DNA from: Bacillota bacterium
GTDB lineage: Bacteria; Bacillota; Sulfobacillia; Sulfobacillales; JAIMBI01
Assembly: GCA_021820465.1 (NCBI GenBank)
Contig: JAKADP010000007.1
Location: forward strand, 1 to 56,172
Length of the DNA: 56,172 nucleotides
Direction: 5' to 3'
Below are positions 1 through 8,183 of the stretch, in pieces; positions within the stretch are counted from its first letter, which is position 1, and every line of letters begins with the position of its first letter. The notes beneath the pieces are model-generated. The model was not told where the DNA came from. It was given only the letters and a program-made list of their open reading frames with translations, and did no database searches. The position numbers and the translations under genes were made by a program.

Positions 1-429
1 AAAGGCGACGTCGGCCCCAATGGCCGCCGCCATCGCGGGCACCTCGGGCGCCAGCTCCGGCCAGCGGCCGGCCGCCCAGCGCAGCACCGCCGCCGCGTCG
101 GCACTGCCGCCGCCCATCCCGGCTCCCGCGGGCACGCGCTTGGCAATGGCGACGTGCACGGAAAGACGCCCGCCCAGCCGCTCCTCCACCAAGGACAGGG
201 CATGCGCCGCCAGCGTATCGTGCGTGACGCCGTGCCCGGACACCGCCACCCGAGGGCCAGGCGGCCCATCCCCGGCGCGAATCTCCACGCGGTCGCCCAG
301 CGCGATGCGCAGGAGGACGAGGTCCACATCATGCCAGGGCGCCTGCGGGTTCGTCCGCGGCCGCACATCCAGCGCCAGGGTCACTTTGGCCGGTGCCACC
401 ACGCACGTCGTAGCGTCTTGGCGACTCAC
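1..429 (-). CDS. ispE: 4-diphosphocytidyl-2-C-methyl-D-erythritol kinase, C-terminus cut off by the window edge
   Basis: IspE phosphorylates CDP-methylerythritol with ATP in the MEP route to isopentenyl diphosphate, in the cytoplasm. The 143 residues present run from a GTG start to the window edge, about half of the usual length near 290. The GHMP-kinase glycine-rich loop is clear (PAGAGMGGGSADAAAV), and the visible part ends at GADVAF, matching the family's GADVPF. The N-terminal VVAPAKVTLALDV matches the usual APAKINLXLXV opening. The GTG at 427-429 has a purine-rich AGAGGG ribosome site 5 nt upstream. In B. subtilis ispE also lies just after veg, so the position supports the call. Identification is firm; the start is good. 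Confidence 0.93.
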   Translation of the reverse strand, partial: MSRQDATTCVVAPAKVTLALDVRPRTNPQAPWHDVDLVLLRIALGDRVEIRAGDGPPGPRVAVSGHGVTHDTLAAHALSLVEERLGGRLSVHVAIAKRVPAGAGMGGGSADAAAVLRWAAGRWPELAPEVPAMAAAIGADVAF

Positions 430-737
430 GGCGACCCTCTCCCCCCGCTTGCACGACGCAGGCCAGCCCCCAGCCTGACCCAGCCGCCCCTCCAGTGTGG
501 CACACTGGGCGCGCTGATGCCGCTGCCATGCCGCTGACGGCACCGTTCCTGTCTCTTGGGCGGCCCGTCCCCATCGTAGTGCCGTGGCCGTGGGCCGCAC
601 CCCGTGCCTTCACGCTCTTGCAAGGCGCGCGGCGTGCTCTCCCTGTCCCGGATGCCAACGGGTGATCCGGGTCCTCCTCGGCCGGCCGCCAACGGGCGTT
701 GGCGGACGGGTGGCCAGGACGCCGAGCCGCTGGCCCC
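430..737. other. Non-coding gap between cphA and ispE
   Basis: I see no credible gene in these 308 bases: the open frames are arginine/proline-rich products of high GC. It should hold the ispE promoter if ispE is not cotranscribed with cphA. The only clear structure is the palindrome listed at 492-508. Confidence 0.5.
492..508. promoter_or_regulatory. 17-bp palindrome upstream of ispE, possible operator
   Basis: CCAGTGTG-G-CACACTGG is a perfect 8-bp inverted repeat with one central base, lying 63 bp upstream of the ispE start. The arms are too short and lack a T-run for a terminator. A dimeric repressor site is the simplest reading, but no regulator is identified. Confidence 0.35.
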
Positions 738-3395
738 TTAGAGGGGCACCGAGGACGCCTGGCGGCGCGCCTCGCGCGCGGCCAGCGCCTCGCGCGCCGC
801 CGCAGCCACCACGTCATAGCGTTCGTACAGCGCCAGCACCAGGGTGCCTGGAGGAGCGCTCTCCACGGCGTGGCGCACCGCCTCTCCCTCATCCAGCACA
901 ATTTCCACGGCATCCGGCGGCATTCCCCAGGCTTTCACGGCGTAGGCGAGGAGGTTGGCCAGCTCCCCGACCGCACGCCCCCGGCGGTCGGCATCCTCGC
1001 GCACCACCACCCGGTCTGCGAAGCTGGCGACGGCGCACGCGGTGCGAATCAGATCTTCGTTGCGGCGGTCCCCCGGCAGCCCCAGCACGGCCGTCACCTG
1101 ACGCAGGCGGCGGCCCATCAGGCCATGGCAGATGGTGCCCAGAGCCGCCACGGCGGGCGCGTTGTGCCCATAGTCGATCAGGACGGTCAGATCCTCGCCG
1201 GGGATGACCTCGAGGCGGCCGCGGTTGACGCCGTGGCCCCCGGCCGGAAACTGTCGGAGGGCACGGCGCACCACCCGCACCTCGATTCCCAGCGCCAGCG
1301 CCGCGGCCGCTGCCGCCGCGGCGTTGGCGACATTGACGGTCGCGAGCCCATTCAGGGAAGCCGGAATACTGCGCACCGCCACCAGCCGGCGCTCCGCGGC
1401 ACCCCGACCCACCACCAGAAATCCCTGCCGCACAAACACGGCCGCGCCCCCGGCCGCACGGTGGCTGCACAGTGCCGCCGATGGGGTGGTGCTGCCGGAA
1501 AACAGCCACACCGCCGCCCGCGTCCGCTCGGCCATGCCCAGCACCCGATCATCGTCGGCATTCAGCACGACGGCGCCGTCGCGCCGCGCCACCTCCACTG
1601 TAAGCGCCTTCAGGTGCACCAAGTCGTCCAGCGTCTCAACGCCGTCCTGCCCCAAGTGGTCGATCCCGATGTTGGTCACCACCGTCACGTCGCAGGCATC
1701 AAACCCCAGGCCGCCGCGGGCGATGCCGCCGCGGGCCGTTTCCAGGACACAGGCGTCCACCCCAGGGTCATTCAGCAGCAGTCGAGCGCTCCACGGCCCG
1801 GTGAGGTCCCCCTCCGCGACCCGGCGCTCTCCCACGTAAATGCCGTCGGTGGTGGCCATACCCGTCCGATACCCAGCCTCCGCCACAATGCGGGCCAGCA
1901 TCCGCGTCACGGTGGTCTTGCCGTTGGTGCCCGTGACGCAAGCGACCGGAATCCGCCCCGTGGCGCCCTCGGGGAACAGATGGCGCACGATGGCCTCGCC
2001 CACCGGCCGGGCCGCCCCATGTGTGGGCGCTTCGTGCATGCGCAGCCCCGGCGCCGCATTGACCTCGACCACCACGCCGCCGACATCTGCGAGCCCCCCG
2101 TCCACGGAGGGCGTCACGACGTCCACGCCAGCCACGTCCAGCCCCAGCGCCCCGGCGGCGCGGACGGCATCGTGCGCGAGGTGTGGGTGAATGGCGTCGG
2201 TGACGTCCACTGCCGACGCCCCCGTCGACAGGTTGGCGGCCAGTGCCAGCGATACCGTCTGCCCGTGGGCCGGCACCGCGTCCAGGGACAGGTCCGCGGT
2301 GCGGAGATGGCGCTCCAGCGCGGCGTCGATAGGCACCCAGGACAGCGGAAAGGCGTGGCCCATGCCCCGGCGCGGATCTTGGTTGAGGGAGGCCACGAGC
2401 TGCCGCACCGTGTCCCGGCCGTTGCCCACCACCACGGGGGGCTCCCGCCGCGCTGCGGCCACCATCCGGTCCCCCACCACCAGCAGGCGATAGTTGCCGC
2501 CAGCGACCTGGCGCTCCACGACCACCGCTGGCGACACGGCCGCGGCCGCCGGCCAGGCGTCCTCCATATCGGCGGCCGTGCACACGTTCATGGACACGCC
2601 CCGCCCCTGGCACGCATCGTTGGGCTTCACCACCACCGGGGCGCCCAAAGCCTCCAGGGCGTCCAAGGCCTGAGGCAAGTCGGCGGCGATTCGACCGGCG
2701 GGCACGGGAATTCCGGCGTCCCGGAGCACCCGCTTAGTTTCCTCCTTGTCCTGCGCCCGCTCCACCGCCAGCGCCGAGGCTCGATCGGTCAGACTCGCCC
2801 GGACGCGCACCTGCGCCGCTCCTTCACCGAGGCGCACCAGGCTGGCCTCGTCCAGCCGCGCCACCGGGATGCCGCGCCGGCGAGCGGCCGCCACCAGCGA
2901 CCGCGTGGTGGGGCCCCAGCGGTATTGGGCCAGCTCGTCGCGCCAGCGCGGCACGTGGGCCGCCACCCACGCCGCGCGGTGCTCCAGCAGCGCCAGCACG
3001 GCCTCCACAGACGACTCCAGCGCGCGGCGCCCCGACCGCTCGCTCTCTGACTCATACACGATGCGCACGACGGTATCCGGCCGGGGCCCCCGCTCCCGGG
3101 TTTTCCCGTAGAACACCTCTTCCCCCGCCACCGTCAGCAGCTCCAGCGCCACGTGTTCCAGCACGTGCCCCAGAAATGTGCCCTCATGAAGCCGCTCGAC
3201 AAAGCCTCCGGGGTGGCGCTGCGAGCAGTAGTGGGACGACAGGCCGGGCAGCACCTGCAGCAGATCGTCTTCAAAGCCCACCAGGCGGTCCGTGCGGGAC
3301 TCGGCCCGCTCCGCCAAATCCACCAGCGCCTCCGACACGGGCGTGCGCGCGTGGACGTTGGGTCCCGGAAAGTACCGAAACAGCAGCACCTTCAT
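738..3395 (-). CDS. cphA: Cyanophycin synthetase
   Basis: CphA makes the storage polymer multi-L-arginyl-poly-L-aspartate from Asp, Arg and ATP. The 885-residue product has the usual length. It shows the N-terminal region with GGFVERLHEGTFLGHVLEHV, a central ATP-grasp domain (VVVKPNDACQGRGVS), and a C-terminal Mur-ligase-like domain with the P-loop VTGTNGKTTVTR. The start at 3395 is preceded by GGGAGGGGC, and the sequence from MKVLLFRYFPGPN onward matches the family. Its ATG overlaps the cyanophycinase stop (ATGA), so the two are translationally coupled. The cassette sits between veg and ispE, where B. subtilis has only sspF. The family assignment is firm; the polymer actually made is inferred. 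Confidence 0.93.
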   Translation of the reverse strand: MKVLLFRYFPGPNVHARTPVSEALVDLAERAESRTDRLVGFEDDLLQVLPGLSSHYCSQRHPGGFVERLHEGTFLGHVLEHVALELLTVAGEEVFYGKTRERGPRPDTVVRIVYESESERSGRRALESSVEAVLALLEHRAAWVAAHVPRWRDELAQYRWGPTTRSLVAAARRRGIPVARLDEASLVRLGEGAAQVRVRASLTDRASALAVERAQDKEETKRVLRDAGIPVPAGRIAADLPQALDALEALGAPVVVKPNDACQGRGVSMNVCTAADMEDAWPAAAAVSPAVVVERQVAGGNYRLLVVGDRMVAAARREPPVVVGNGRDTVRQLVASLNQDPRRGMGHAFPLSWVPIDAALERHLRTADLSLDAVPAHGQTVSLALAANLSTGASAVDVTDAIHPHLAHDAVRAAGALGLDVAGVDVVTPSVDGGLADVGGVVVEVNAAPGLRMHEAPTHGAARPVGEAIVRHLFPEGATGRIPVACVTGTNGKTTVTRMLARIVAEAGYRTGMATTDGIYVGERRVAEGDLTGPWSARLLLNDPGVDACVLETARGGIARGGLGFDACDVTVVTNIGIDHLGQDGVETLDDLVHLKALTVEVARRDGAVVLNADDDRVLGMAERTRAAVWLFSGSTTPSAALCSHRAAGGAAVFVRQGFLVVGRGAAERRLVAVRSIPASLNGLATVNVANAAAAAAAALALGIEVRVVRRALRQFPAGGHGVNRGRLEVIPGEDLTVLIDYGHNAPAVAALGTICHGLMGRRLRQVTAVLGLPGDRRNEDLIRTACAVASFADRVVVREDADRRGRAVGELANLLAYAVKAWGMPPDAVEIVLDEGEAVRHAVESAPPGTLVLALYERYDVVAAAAREALAAREARRQASSVPL

Positions 3396-4354
3396 GACAG
3401 CCCCTCCCGCTGGCGGGAGCCGCCGGGCGCCAGCGGCCGCCGCTCTGCCCAGCGAAACGCCCACGCCGGGGCCAGCACATGCAGCTGGACGCCGGTCAGC
3501 GCCAGCGGCTCTTTGGGCCGAGACTCCGACGCATTGGTTTGTGCCGCCCCCCATCCGTCCAGCACCGTCACCGTCCCGTCGCCCAGCACGCGAAAGCATC
3601 GGTCGGCAAAGTCCACTTCGATGGCGGTGTTTTCATCTATGCCCACACCCAGCACGGCGGGATTTTGGGCGACGGCCGACAGCAGGCGCCCGATGCGCCC
3701 TCGCTCGGAGAAGTGCTGGTCCACCACGGCCCCGGGCCAGAGGCCCATCCCCACCGCCAGGTGGACGGTGTTGCGCGTGGGCGACTGGTCCGCCGCCCCT
3801 TCCACGATCATGGTGTCGGTCATCATGGAGGCGCCCGCGCTGGTGCCGGCCACCACCATCCCCGCCCGCTGCCGCGCGACCAGAGCGCGATGAAACCGCG
3901 ACCCGCCCAGCGTGCTGGTGATGCGCAGCTGGTCGCCGCCTGTGAAAAACACGGCGGTCACTCGGGCCAAGTTCGTGGGCCAGCGGGGATCCATCGCCTG
4001 CGCGCGGGTCTCGAGCGTGAGCACCTCAGTCCGGTGGGCCCCCAGCCGCGACAAGACCTCCACGTACGGGCGCCCAGCGGCGCGAGGGGTTTCCGACGCC
4101 GTGGGCACCACCGCAATGCGCGCGGCGCTGCCGCCCGCCAGCGCCAAGACGCGCCGCAGGATAGTGGCAGGCCGCTCCTTGTCCTCGTGGCCTCCAATGA
4201 TGACGAGAGAGCCGGGCGAGCGGGCTCCCGGCGCCCGCGCCGGGCGGCGCGGCAGCGGCCGGCCGTCTTCCGGCCACTCCTCTGCGCGGGGAGAGCGGCG
4301 AGAGCGATGAGATGGCGATCGATGAGACTTGGGGGTCATCGTTAGGTCGGACAT
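3392..4354 (-). CDS. cphB: Cyanophycinase, S51-family serine exopeptidase
   Basis: CphB hydrolyses cyanophycin to beta-Asp-Arg dipeptides. The catalytic core begins at GSLVIIGGHEDK and contains the nucleophile-elbow motif GTSAGAS with the expected active-site serine, followed by GLWPGAVVDQHFSERGR and GIDENTA, all typical of cyanophycinases. An arginine/serine-rich N-terminal stretch of about 45 residues precedes the core and is unlike the family. The start is therefore uncertain: I use the ATG at 4354, but another ATG lies at 4339, neither has a good ribosome site, and an upstream in-frame TTG lies in the T-run of the veg terminator. It is the first gene of the cphB-cphA pair. Confidence 0.88.
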   Translation of the reverse strand: MSDLTMTPKSHRSPSHRSRRSPRAEEWPEDGRPLPRRPARAPGARSPGSLVIIGGHEDKERPATILRRVLALAGGSAARIAVVPTASETPRAAGRPYVEVLSRLGAHRTEVLTLETRAQAMDPRWPTNLARVTAVFFTGGDQLRITSTLGGSRFHRALVARQRAGMVVAGTSAGASMMTDTMIVEGAADQSPTRNTVHLAVGMGLWPGAVVDQHFSERGRIGRLLSAVAQNPAVLGVGIDENTAIEVDFADRCFRVLGDGTVTVLDGWGAAQTNASESRPKEPLALTGVQLHVLAPAWAFRWAERRPLAPGGSRQREGLS

Positions 4355-4394
4355 GGAGCTAGTTTTGACGGCGGCAGGGTGCTTATGCGCGGGC

Positions 4395-4429
4395 AAAAAG
4401 GGGCCCCCGCCCTTAGGCGGAGGCCCCCA
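4395..4429 (-). terminator. Rho-independent terminator after veg
   Basis: On the minus strand GGGGCCTCCGCC-TAAG-GGCGGGGGCCCC forms a 12-bp stem with one T:G wobble, followed by TTTTT. It separates veg from the cyanophycin genes, so cphB probably needs its own promoter or read-through. Confidence 0.85.
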
Positions 4430-4487
4430 TGAGTCCGAAAACTTGGGTCCACGCTAGCCTGCCTGCAGGCGCCGCGCGAAAAACCGC

Positions 4488-4739
4488 CTAGACGGCCGAC
4501 CCCGGCAACTCATACTCCACGGTTTGGGTCAGCACATCGGCGTACGTAAACGACACACGCCGCTCTGAAATATTTCCCTCTTCGATCTTGACGACGAACA
4601 GCGAGGGATACGTCTTTTCTAGCACGCCCTCTTTTTCGTCTATTTTCTTCCGGCCCTTATTGGCTTTTACTCTAATTTTTTCACCCACGTGGCAGTCGAG
4701 TTCCCGCCTGATGTCGTCGAGCACGCTTTTGGCCGCCAA
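4488..4739 (-). CDS. veg: Veg family protein
   Basis: Veg is a small conserved Firmicutes protein, linked in B. subtilis to biofilm regulation and spore outgrowth. The product aligns along its length with the B. subtilis protein: LDDIRRELDCHVGEKIRVKA, then KTYPSLFVV and VSFTYADVLTQTVE. I chose the TTG at 4739 because it lies downstream of the promoter and gives an N-terminus equivalent to MAKTLSDIKRSL of B. subtilis Veg. A GGAAGGG ribosome site lies about 12 nt upstream, which is rather far. The ATG at 4793 is in frame but lies inside the -10 element. Veg is monocistronic between its own promoters and the terminator at 4395-4429. Confidence 0.9.
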   Translation of the reverse strand: MAAKSVLDDIRRELDCHVGEKIRVKANKGRKKIDEKEGVLEKTYPSLFVVKIEEGNISERRVSFTYADVLTQTVEYELPGSAV

Positions 4740-4788
4740 CGCCCCATCACACCCTTCCCACCAGATGCAAGATGCGGAAGTCGCGATG

Positions 4789-4817
4789 AGCATAGCATGA
4801 TTGGGGCTCCCTGTCAA
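4789..4817 (-). promoter_or_regulatory. veg promoter P1, sigma-A type
   Basis: On the minus strand a perfect -35 TTGACA (4812-4817), a 17-nt spacer and a -10 TATGCT (4789-4794). Transcription would start near 4782, leaving a leader of about 40 nt before the veg TTG. B. subtilis veg is also driven by a very strong sigma-A promoter. Confidence 0.85.
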
Positions 4818-4829
4818 CGAGAAACGCCC

Positions 4830-4870
4830 ATTCTACCAACGGCCGCTCCGCCTGGTCAAGAAAATTTTTT
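4830..4870 (-). promoter_or_regulatory. veg promoter P2 with AT-rich upstream element
   Basis: On the minus strand TTGACC (4854-4859), an 18-nt spacer and TAGAAT (4830-4835). Directly upstream lies the AT-rich block AAAAAATTTT (4861-4870), exceptional in this GC-rich sequence and placed where an UP element would contact the RNA polymerase alpha subunit. Together with P1 this makes a tandem promoter. Confidence 0.6.
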
Positions 4871-4902
4871 CCCGCGGCAGCGACGAAAACACAGGCAGAA
4901 TT

Positions 4903-4928
4903 TAGGGAGCCGCCGCAGCGACTCCCTA
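4903..4928 (-). terminator. Hairpin at the end of the YkuK-like gene
   Basis: TAGGGAG and CTCCCTA form a 7-bp stem extended by CGC/GCG across one mismatch. It begins at the stop codon of the upstream gene and is followed by AAATTC rather than a real U-tract. It is probably a weak terminator or processing hairpin. Confidence 0.45.
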
Positions 4929-5399
4929 CTTGGTGAAGCGGTCCGCCACCGTCGACGCGCCGAACGCGTGCGGCTTGATCCGCGCCTGGTATCCCGAGCC
5001 TGTGACCATCCCCACAATCTCGCGAATCAGCTCGCGAGTGTCGCCCGTGGTGCCCACGTCGATGTGGATCTCCACATCGACGCGCTCCGTGACATTCGAT
5101 GCCTCCAGCAGCTCGGTCACGCGGGCGGCCACCGTCAGCGACAGGGAAGTCTCAAACATCACCTTTTGCCGCAGCGACCGAATCGCCCGGCGGCGGGACC
5201 GACTGAAGAAGAAGCGCCCGCCCTTCCCGACGCGGCAAATCACCACGGCCGTCACGAAGTAGCTTTCGTGGCGGGTGTGGGAATCGCTCCCCACAATCAG
5301 CTGGTAGCGCGACTCGGGATCGGACTCGATATACCCCATGATAGAGCCAAACATCTGCTCAAGGGACAGCCGCCCCTCGGTCGGACTCTCAAACCACAT
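4926..5399 (-). CDS. YkuK/DUF458 family, RNase H-like fold protein
   Basis: The product (157 residues) matches the family typified by B. subtilis YkuK. It has YQLIVGSDSHT near the N-terminus, a strand-rich core (ESYFVTAVVICRVGKGGRFF), and the C-terminal EIHIDVGTTGDTRELIREIVGMVTG region. The biochemical role of this family is not established; an RNase H-like fold is predicted for it. The ATG at 5399 has GGAGG 8 nt upstream. The start lies 11 nt inside the end of rsmA, so it is the last gene of the rsmA transcript. In B. subtilis this slot holds yabG rather than a ykuK homologue. Confidence 0.82.
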   Translation of the reverse strand: MWFESPTEGRLSLEQMFGSIMGYIESDPESRYQLIVGSDSHTRHESYFVTAVVICRVGKGGRFFFSRSRRRAIRSLRQKVMFETSLSLTVAARVTELLEASNVTERVDVEIHIDVGTTGDTRELIREIVGMVTGSGYQARIKPHAFGASTVADRFTK

Positions 5400-6264
5400 C
5401 GGGCGCGCCTCCGTTTCGCCGCGCCGCCTCCAGCGCCACCACCTGCGTCCACTCGGCCTGAGACAGCGCCTGGGCTCGGCGGCGCGCGTCAATGCCGCGC
5501 GCGGCCAGTGCCTCGCTCCACCACCCCGCGTCCGCCCCCAGCCCACTGAGCGTGGTGCGAAGCATCTTGCGGCGCTGGCTAAAGCCCGCGTGCACCACCT
5601 CCGGCCACAGCTCCAGGGAGGTCGGCGTGGGGCGGGCCGTCAGTGCCACCACCGTGGACCACACCCGCGGCCGAGGGAAAAAGGCCTGGGGGGCAATGTC
5701 GAACAGCCGCTCCGGCTGGGCCACCGTCCGGATGAGCACCGAGGGTGCGCCCGTCTGGGGCGTCCCGGGCTCCGCCAGCAGGCGGTCCGCCGCTTCGCGC
5801 TGCATCATGAGCACCGCCCGCTCCCAGCGCGGCGCGCCGGCTTGCCACAGCCGGGCAATCAGGGGGCCGGTGATGTAGTACGGCAGATTGCCCGCCAGCG
5901 TCACGGGCCCGGACCCCAGGTGGCGGCTGGCCAAATCGGCCCAGTCCAGCTTTAACGCGTCGCCCACCACAATGGAGAGCTTCGGGCCCGACCACGTGCG
6001 CGACAGCTGATCGGCTAAGCCGCGGTCAATCTCCAGGGCCATCACGGAGGCCCCGGCGGCCAGCAAGCGCCCCGTTAGGGTGCCCGGCCCCGCCCCGATC
6101 TCCACCACACGGGGTGCCGTACCAGAGGGGACAATGGCCGCCACCAGGCGATCGGTGACCGCGCTGTCCACCAAAAAGTGCTGTCCGTAGCGCTTCAGCG
6201 GGCTGAGCCCCTCATTCTTGAGCCGCGCCCGCAAGCCGCTCCGTCCCTCCACCGGCTCCGTCAT
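5389..6264 (-). CDS. rsmA: 16S rRNA (A1518/A1519-N6)-dimethyltransferase
   Basis: RsmA/KsgA dimethylates two adjacent adenosines in the 3'-terminal hairpin of 16S rRNA during 30S maturation. The 291-residue product carries KRYGQHFLVD at the N-terminus, the SAM-binding loop VVEIGAGPGTLTG, the catalytic NLPYYITGP (NLPY motif) and the C-terminal FSQRRKMLRTTL. The start at 6264 is preceded by a GGGCGGGTGG ribosome site and leads straight into conserved sequence. As in B. subtilis it follows yabE, but the rnmV gene usually found between them is missing. Confidence 0.96.
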   Translation of the reverse strand: MTEPVEGRSGLRARLKNEGLSPLKRYGQHFLVDSAVTDRLVAAIVPSGTAPRVVEIGAGPGTLTGRLLAAGASVMALEIDRGLADQLSRTWSGPKLSIVVGDALKLDWADLASRHLGSGPVTLAGNLPYYITGPLIARLWQAGAPRWERAVLMMQREAADRLLAEPGTPQTGAPSVLIRTVAQPERLFDIAPQAFFPRPRVWSTVVALTARPTPTSLELWPEVVHAGFSQRRKMLRTTLSGLGADAGWWSEALAARGIDARRRAQALSQAEWTQVVALEAARRNGGAPDVV

Positions 6265-6332
6265 CGCGCCACCCGCCCTTCCGTGGGAACGCCCTGCCCC
6301 TATTGTGCCAGGGAACGCGCTCCGGTACGAAT

Positions 6333-7325
6333 CTAGGGGGCGGATGCCACGACAAACACCTGGACGGACTGCACGCCGTAGGCCTGGGCCTGCCAGCCGG
6401 TGTTGTAGCACAGGTCGATGCGGTTGCCTTGAATGGCGCTGCCCGTGTCCGCCGCGATGGCAAAGCCATAGCCGGGAATGTAGAGCCGCGTCCCCAGCGG
6501 AATGACGCGGGGGTCCACAGCCACCACCCCGTAGCGCGCCGGAATGCCCAGCGCGGTGATCCCGTTGGACCACGCCGGGTCCGGCCAGTACGCCGTGGCC
6601 ACCATGTTGATTTCGCGGGTGAAGTATACGACCCCACTCCCGCGGTTAATGCTGTTCTGCGTCCCGTACGCCACCACGCGGTTTTGGGGCGGCGCAATCA
6701 CCTGATTCGCCAACACGTTGGTCGCGACGACGCGGTTGTTGGCCCAGAGCAGGCGCCGGGCGCTGCGCGCTGACCCTGGGCGGCCGGGCTGCAGCAAGCG
6801 CCGCTGGCCGACATACAGGGAAGGGTCCGGGCGGTACTGGGTGCTGTACGCCAGCGCCACCACCTGGCTCGTGGTGGTGTAGTGCCGGCGAATCACCCGA
6901 ATAATGGCGTCCGGCCACACTCGGTGCCGTGGGCCCGGATCGACGACGTCCAGCGGGGCGAGGCGCACGTCTAGCGCGGCCAAAATCCCCCCCACACGAT
7001 AGCGGTGGGTCCACCGCACATACCGGTGGTGCTCCGTCACGACGGTCACCCGGATTCCGCGCCAAATTGTCAGGGGCGCCACCACCGCACTGGCCAGCCG
7101 GCGGCTCAGCCGGTCATGCCGGCTTACCTTCACGCCGGCCTGCTGGAGAGCGCCAGCCCACGTTTGGTGCCACGTCCAGAAACTTTTCTCGGTGATCCCC
7201 TGGGGACTCGCAATGGCAAGTGTTGCGTAATGTGTGTCGAGACTCACAAGTCCCATGGCAACGATGGCGGACAGGGCCCACGCCGGCTTCCGACCGAAAC
7301 GCCCTGCCCGAGGCCAATGGGCCAC
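6333..7325 (-). CDS. Exported DUF348/3D-domain cell-wall protein, YabE-like
   Basis: YabE-type proteins are exported and resemble the catalytic part of Rpf/Sps lytic enzymes. The GTG at 7325 has a strong AAAGGAGG 7 nt upstream. After it come a positively charged start and a hydrophobic segment (AWALSAIVAMGLVSL), which I read as a signal or anchor. Then follow DUF348-like repeats (residues about 55-150), a degenerate G5-like region, and a C-terminal 3D domain with GVVAVDPRVIPLGTRLYIPG and ADTGSAIQGNRIDLCY, where the three Asp of the fold are visible. Known 3D domains bind metal and act as murein hydrolases; activity here is inferred. The gene lies between tatD and rsmA, as in B. subtilis. Confidence 0.87.
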   Translation of the reverse strand: MAHWPRAGRFGRKPAWALSAIVAMGLVSLDTHYATLAIASPQGITEKSFWTWHQTWAGALQQAGVKVSRHDRLSRRLASAVVAPLTIWRGIRVTVVTEHHRYVRWTHRYRVGGILAALDVRLAPLDVVDPGPRHRVWPDAIIRVIRRHYTTTSQVVALAYSTQYRPDPSLYVGQRRLLQPGRPGSARSARRLLWANNRVVATNVLANQVIAPPQNRVVAYGTQNSINRGSGVVYFTREINMVATAYWPDPAWSNGITALGIPARYGVVAVDPRVIPLGTRLYIPGYGFAIAADTGSAIQGNRIDLCYNTGWQAQAYGVQSVQVFVVASAP

Positions 7326-7354
7326 AAGGCTTCCTCCTTTGATTCGGATACCAG

Positions 7355-7376
7355 ATTTTAGCAATTATCGGCCGAT
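7355..7376 (-). promoter_or_regulatory. Putative extended -10 promoter and palindrome before the 3D-domain gene
   Basis: The 69-nt gap after tatD holds TGC-TAAAAT on the minus strand (-10 at 7355-7360, extended TGN form) with no good -35. The perfect 10-bp palindrome ATCGGCCGAT (7367-7376) overlaps the spacer and could be an operator. Confidence 0.4.
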
Positions 7377-7394
7377 GGCGCCACCCCCGTTGAT

Positions 7395-8183
7395 CTAATT
7401 TGCGTCATGCCCCGCCAGGCGCGCAAACGCCCCGATACTATTCGCCACCAGCGCCGAAAATCCTTCTTCCCGGGAAATTCCCTGCTCCGAGACGACGCGA
7501 GCCGCCGTATCCTCCACCCAGCGGGGCTCATTGCGGCGCCCCCGATGGGGCACCGGCGCCATGTAGGGCGCATCGGTCTCCACCAGCACGCGGTCGCGGG
7601 GGGCCCACCGCACCACGTCGCGCAGCGCGTCGGCCGCCTTGAACGTCACCGGGCCCGCGAAGCTCAGATAAAAGCCCAAGTCCAACACCGCCCGCGCCTG
7701 ATCCCGGTCCCCCGTGAAGCAGTGCAGCACCCCCCGCACCCCCGGCACCGCGGCAATCGCCGCCACCGTGTCCTCCCAGGCCGCCCGGCAGTGCACGGCC
7801 ACCGGCAGAGCCCGCGCGCGCGCCAGAGCCAGCTGGGCCGCGAAAGCCTCCCGCTGGGCGGCCGCTGGCGCCAAATAGCGGTAATAGTCGAGCCCGATTT
7901 CACCAATCGCCACCACGCGCGGATCCTGCGCCCATGCATCCAGCTGGCGGAGCCAATCGGTGGGCAGGTTGGCCACCTCGTGGGGATGGACCCCGACTTG
8001 GGCCCAAGCGCCGTCCCACCGGTGAGCCAGCGCCACGGCGGCCGCCGAGGAGGCCAGGGTATATCCCGGGATGACCACGCCGATGCCGGCGTCGGCGGCC
8101 CGCTGGTACGCGGCCTCTCGATCCTCGTCAAACGCGGGATCCTGGAGGTGGCCGTGGGTGTCCCACAAGATGCGCTCGGTCAC
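7395..8183 (-). CDS. tatD: TatD family metal-dependent deoxyribonuclease
   Basis: TatD enzymes are TIM-barrel amidohydrolase-type nucleases implicated in DNA repair and turnover. The 262-residue product begins ILWDTHGHLQDPAF with the metal-binding HxH. It contains VGVHPHEV, AIGEIGLDYYR with the metal-ligand Glu, HCRAAWEDT, LHCFTGD and the C-terminal LVETDAPYMAPVPHRGRRNEP. The GTG start overlaps the metG stop as GTGA, so the genes are coupled. The order metG-tatD-yabE-ksgA equals B. subtilis metS-yabD-yabE-ksgA. Confidence 0.95.
   Translation of the reverse strand: MTERILWDTHGHLQDPAFDEDREAAYQRAADAGIGVVIPGYTLASSAAAVALAHRWDGAWAQVGVHPHEVANLPTDWLRQLDAWAQDPRVVAIGEIGLDYYRYLAPAAAQREAFAAQLALARARALPVAVHCRAAWEDTVAAIAAVPGVRGVLHCFTGDRDQARAVLDLGFYLSFAGPVTFKAADALRDVVRWAPRDRVLVETDAPYMAPVPHRGRRNEPRWVEDTAARVVSEQGISREEGFSALVANSIGAFARLAGHDAN

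Noticed and set aside
426-692. Small minus-strand open frame upstream of ispE
   Set aside because: Composition is Arg/Gly-rich with no recognisable motif; no homologue such as sspF could be seen.
699-3050. Long open frame of 783 codons on the plus strand opposite cphA
   Set aside because: It is His/Arg/Pro-rich without any domain and mirrors the codon structure of cphA on the other strand; a GC-rich shadow frame.
4355-4396. Upstream TTG start for cyanophycinase
   Set aside because: It lies in the T-run of the veg terminator and has no ribosome site.
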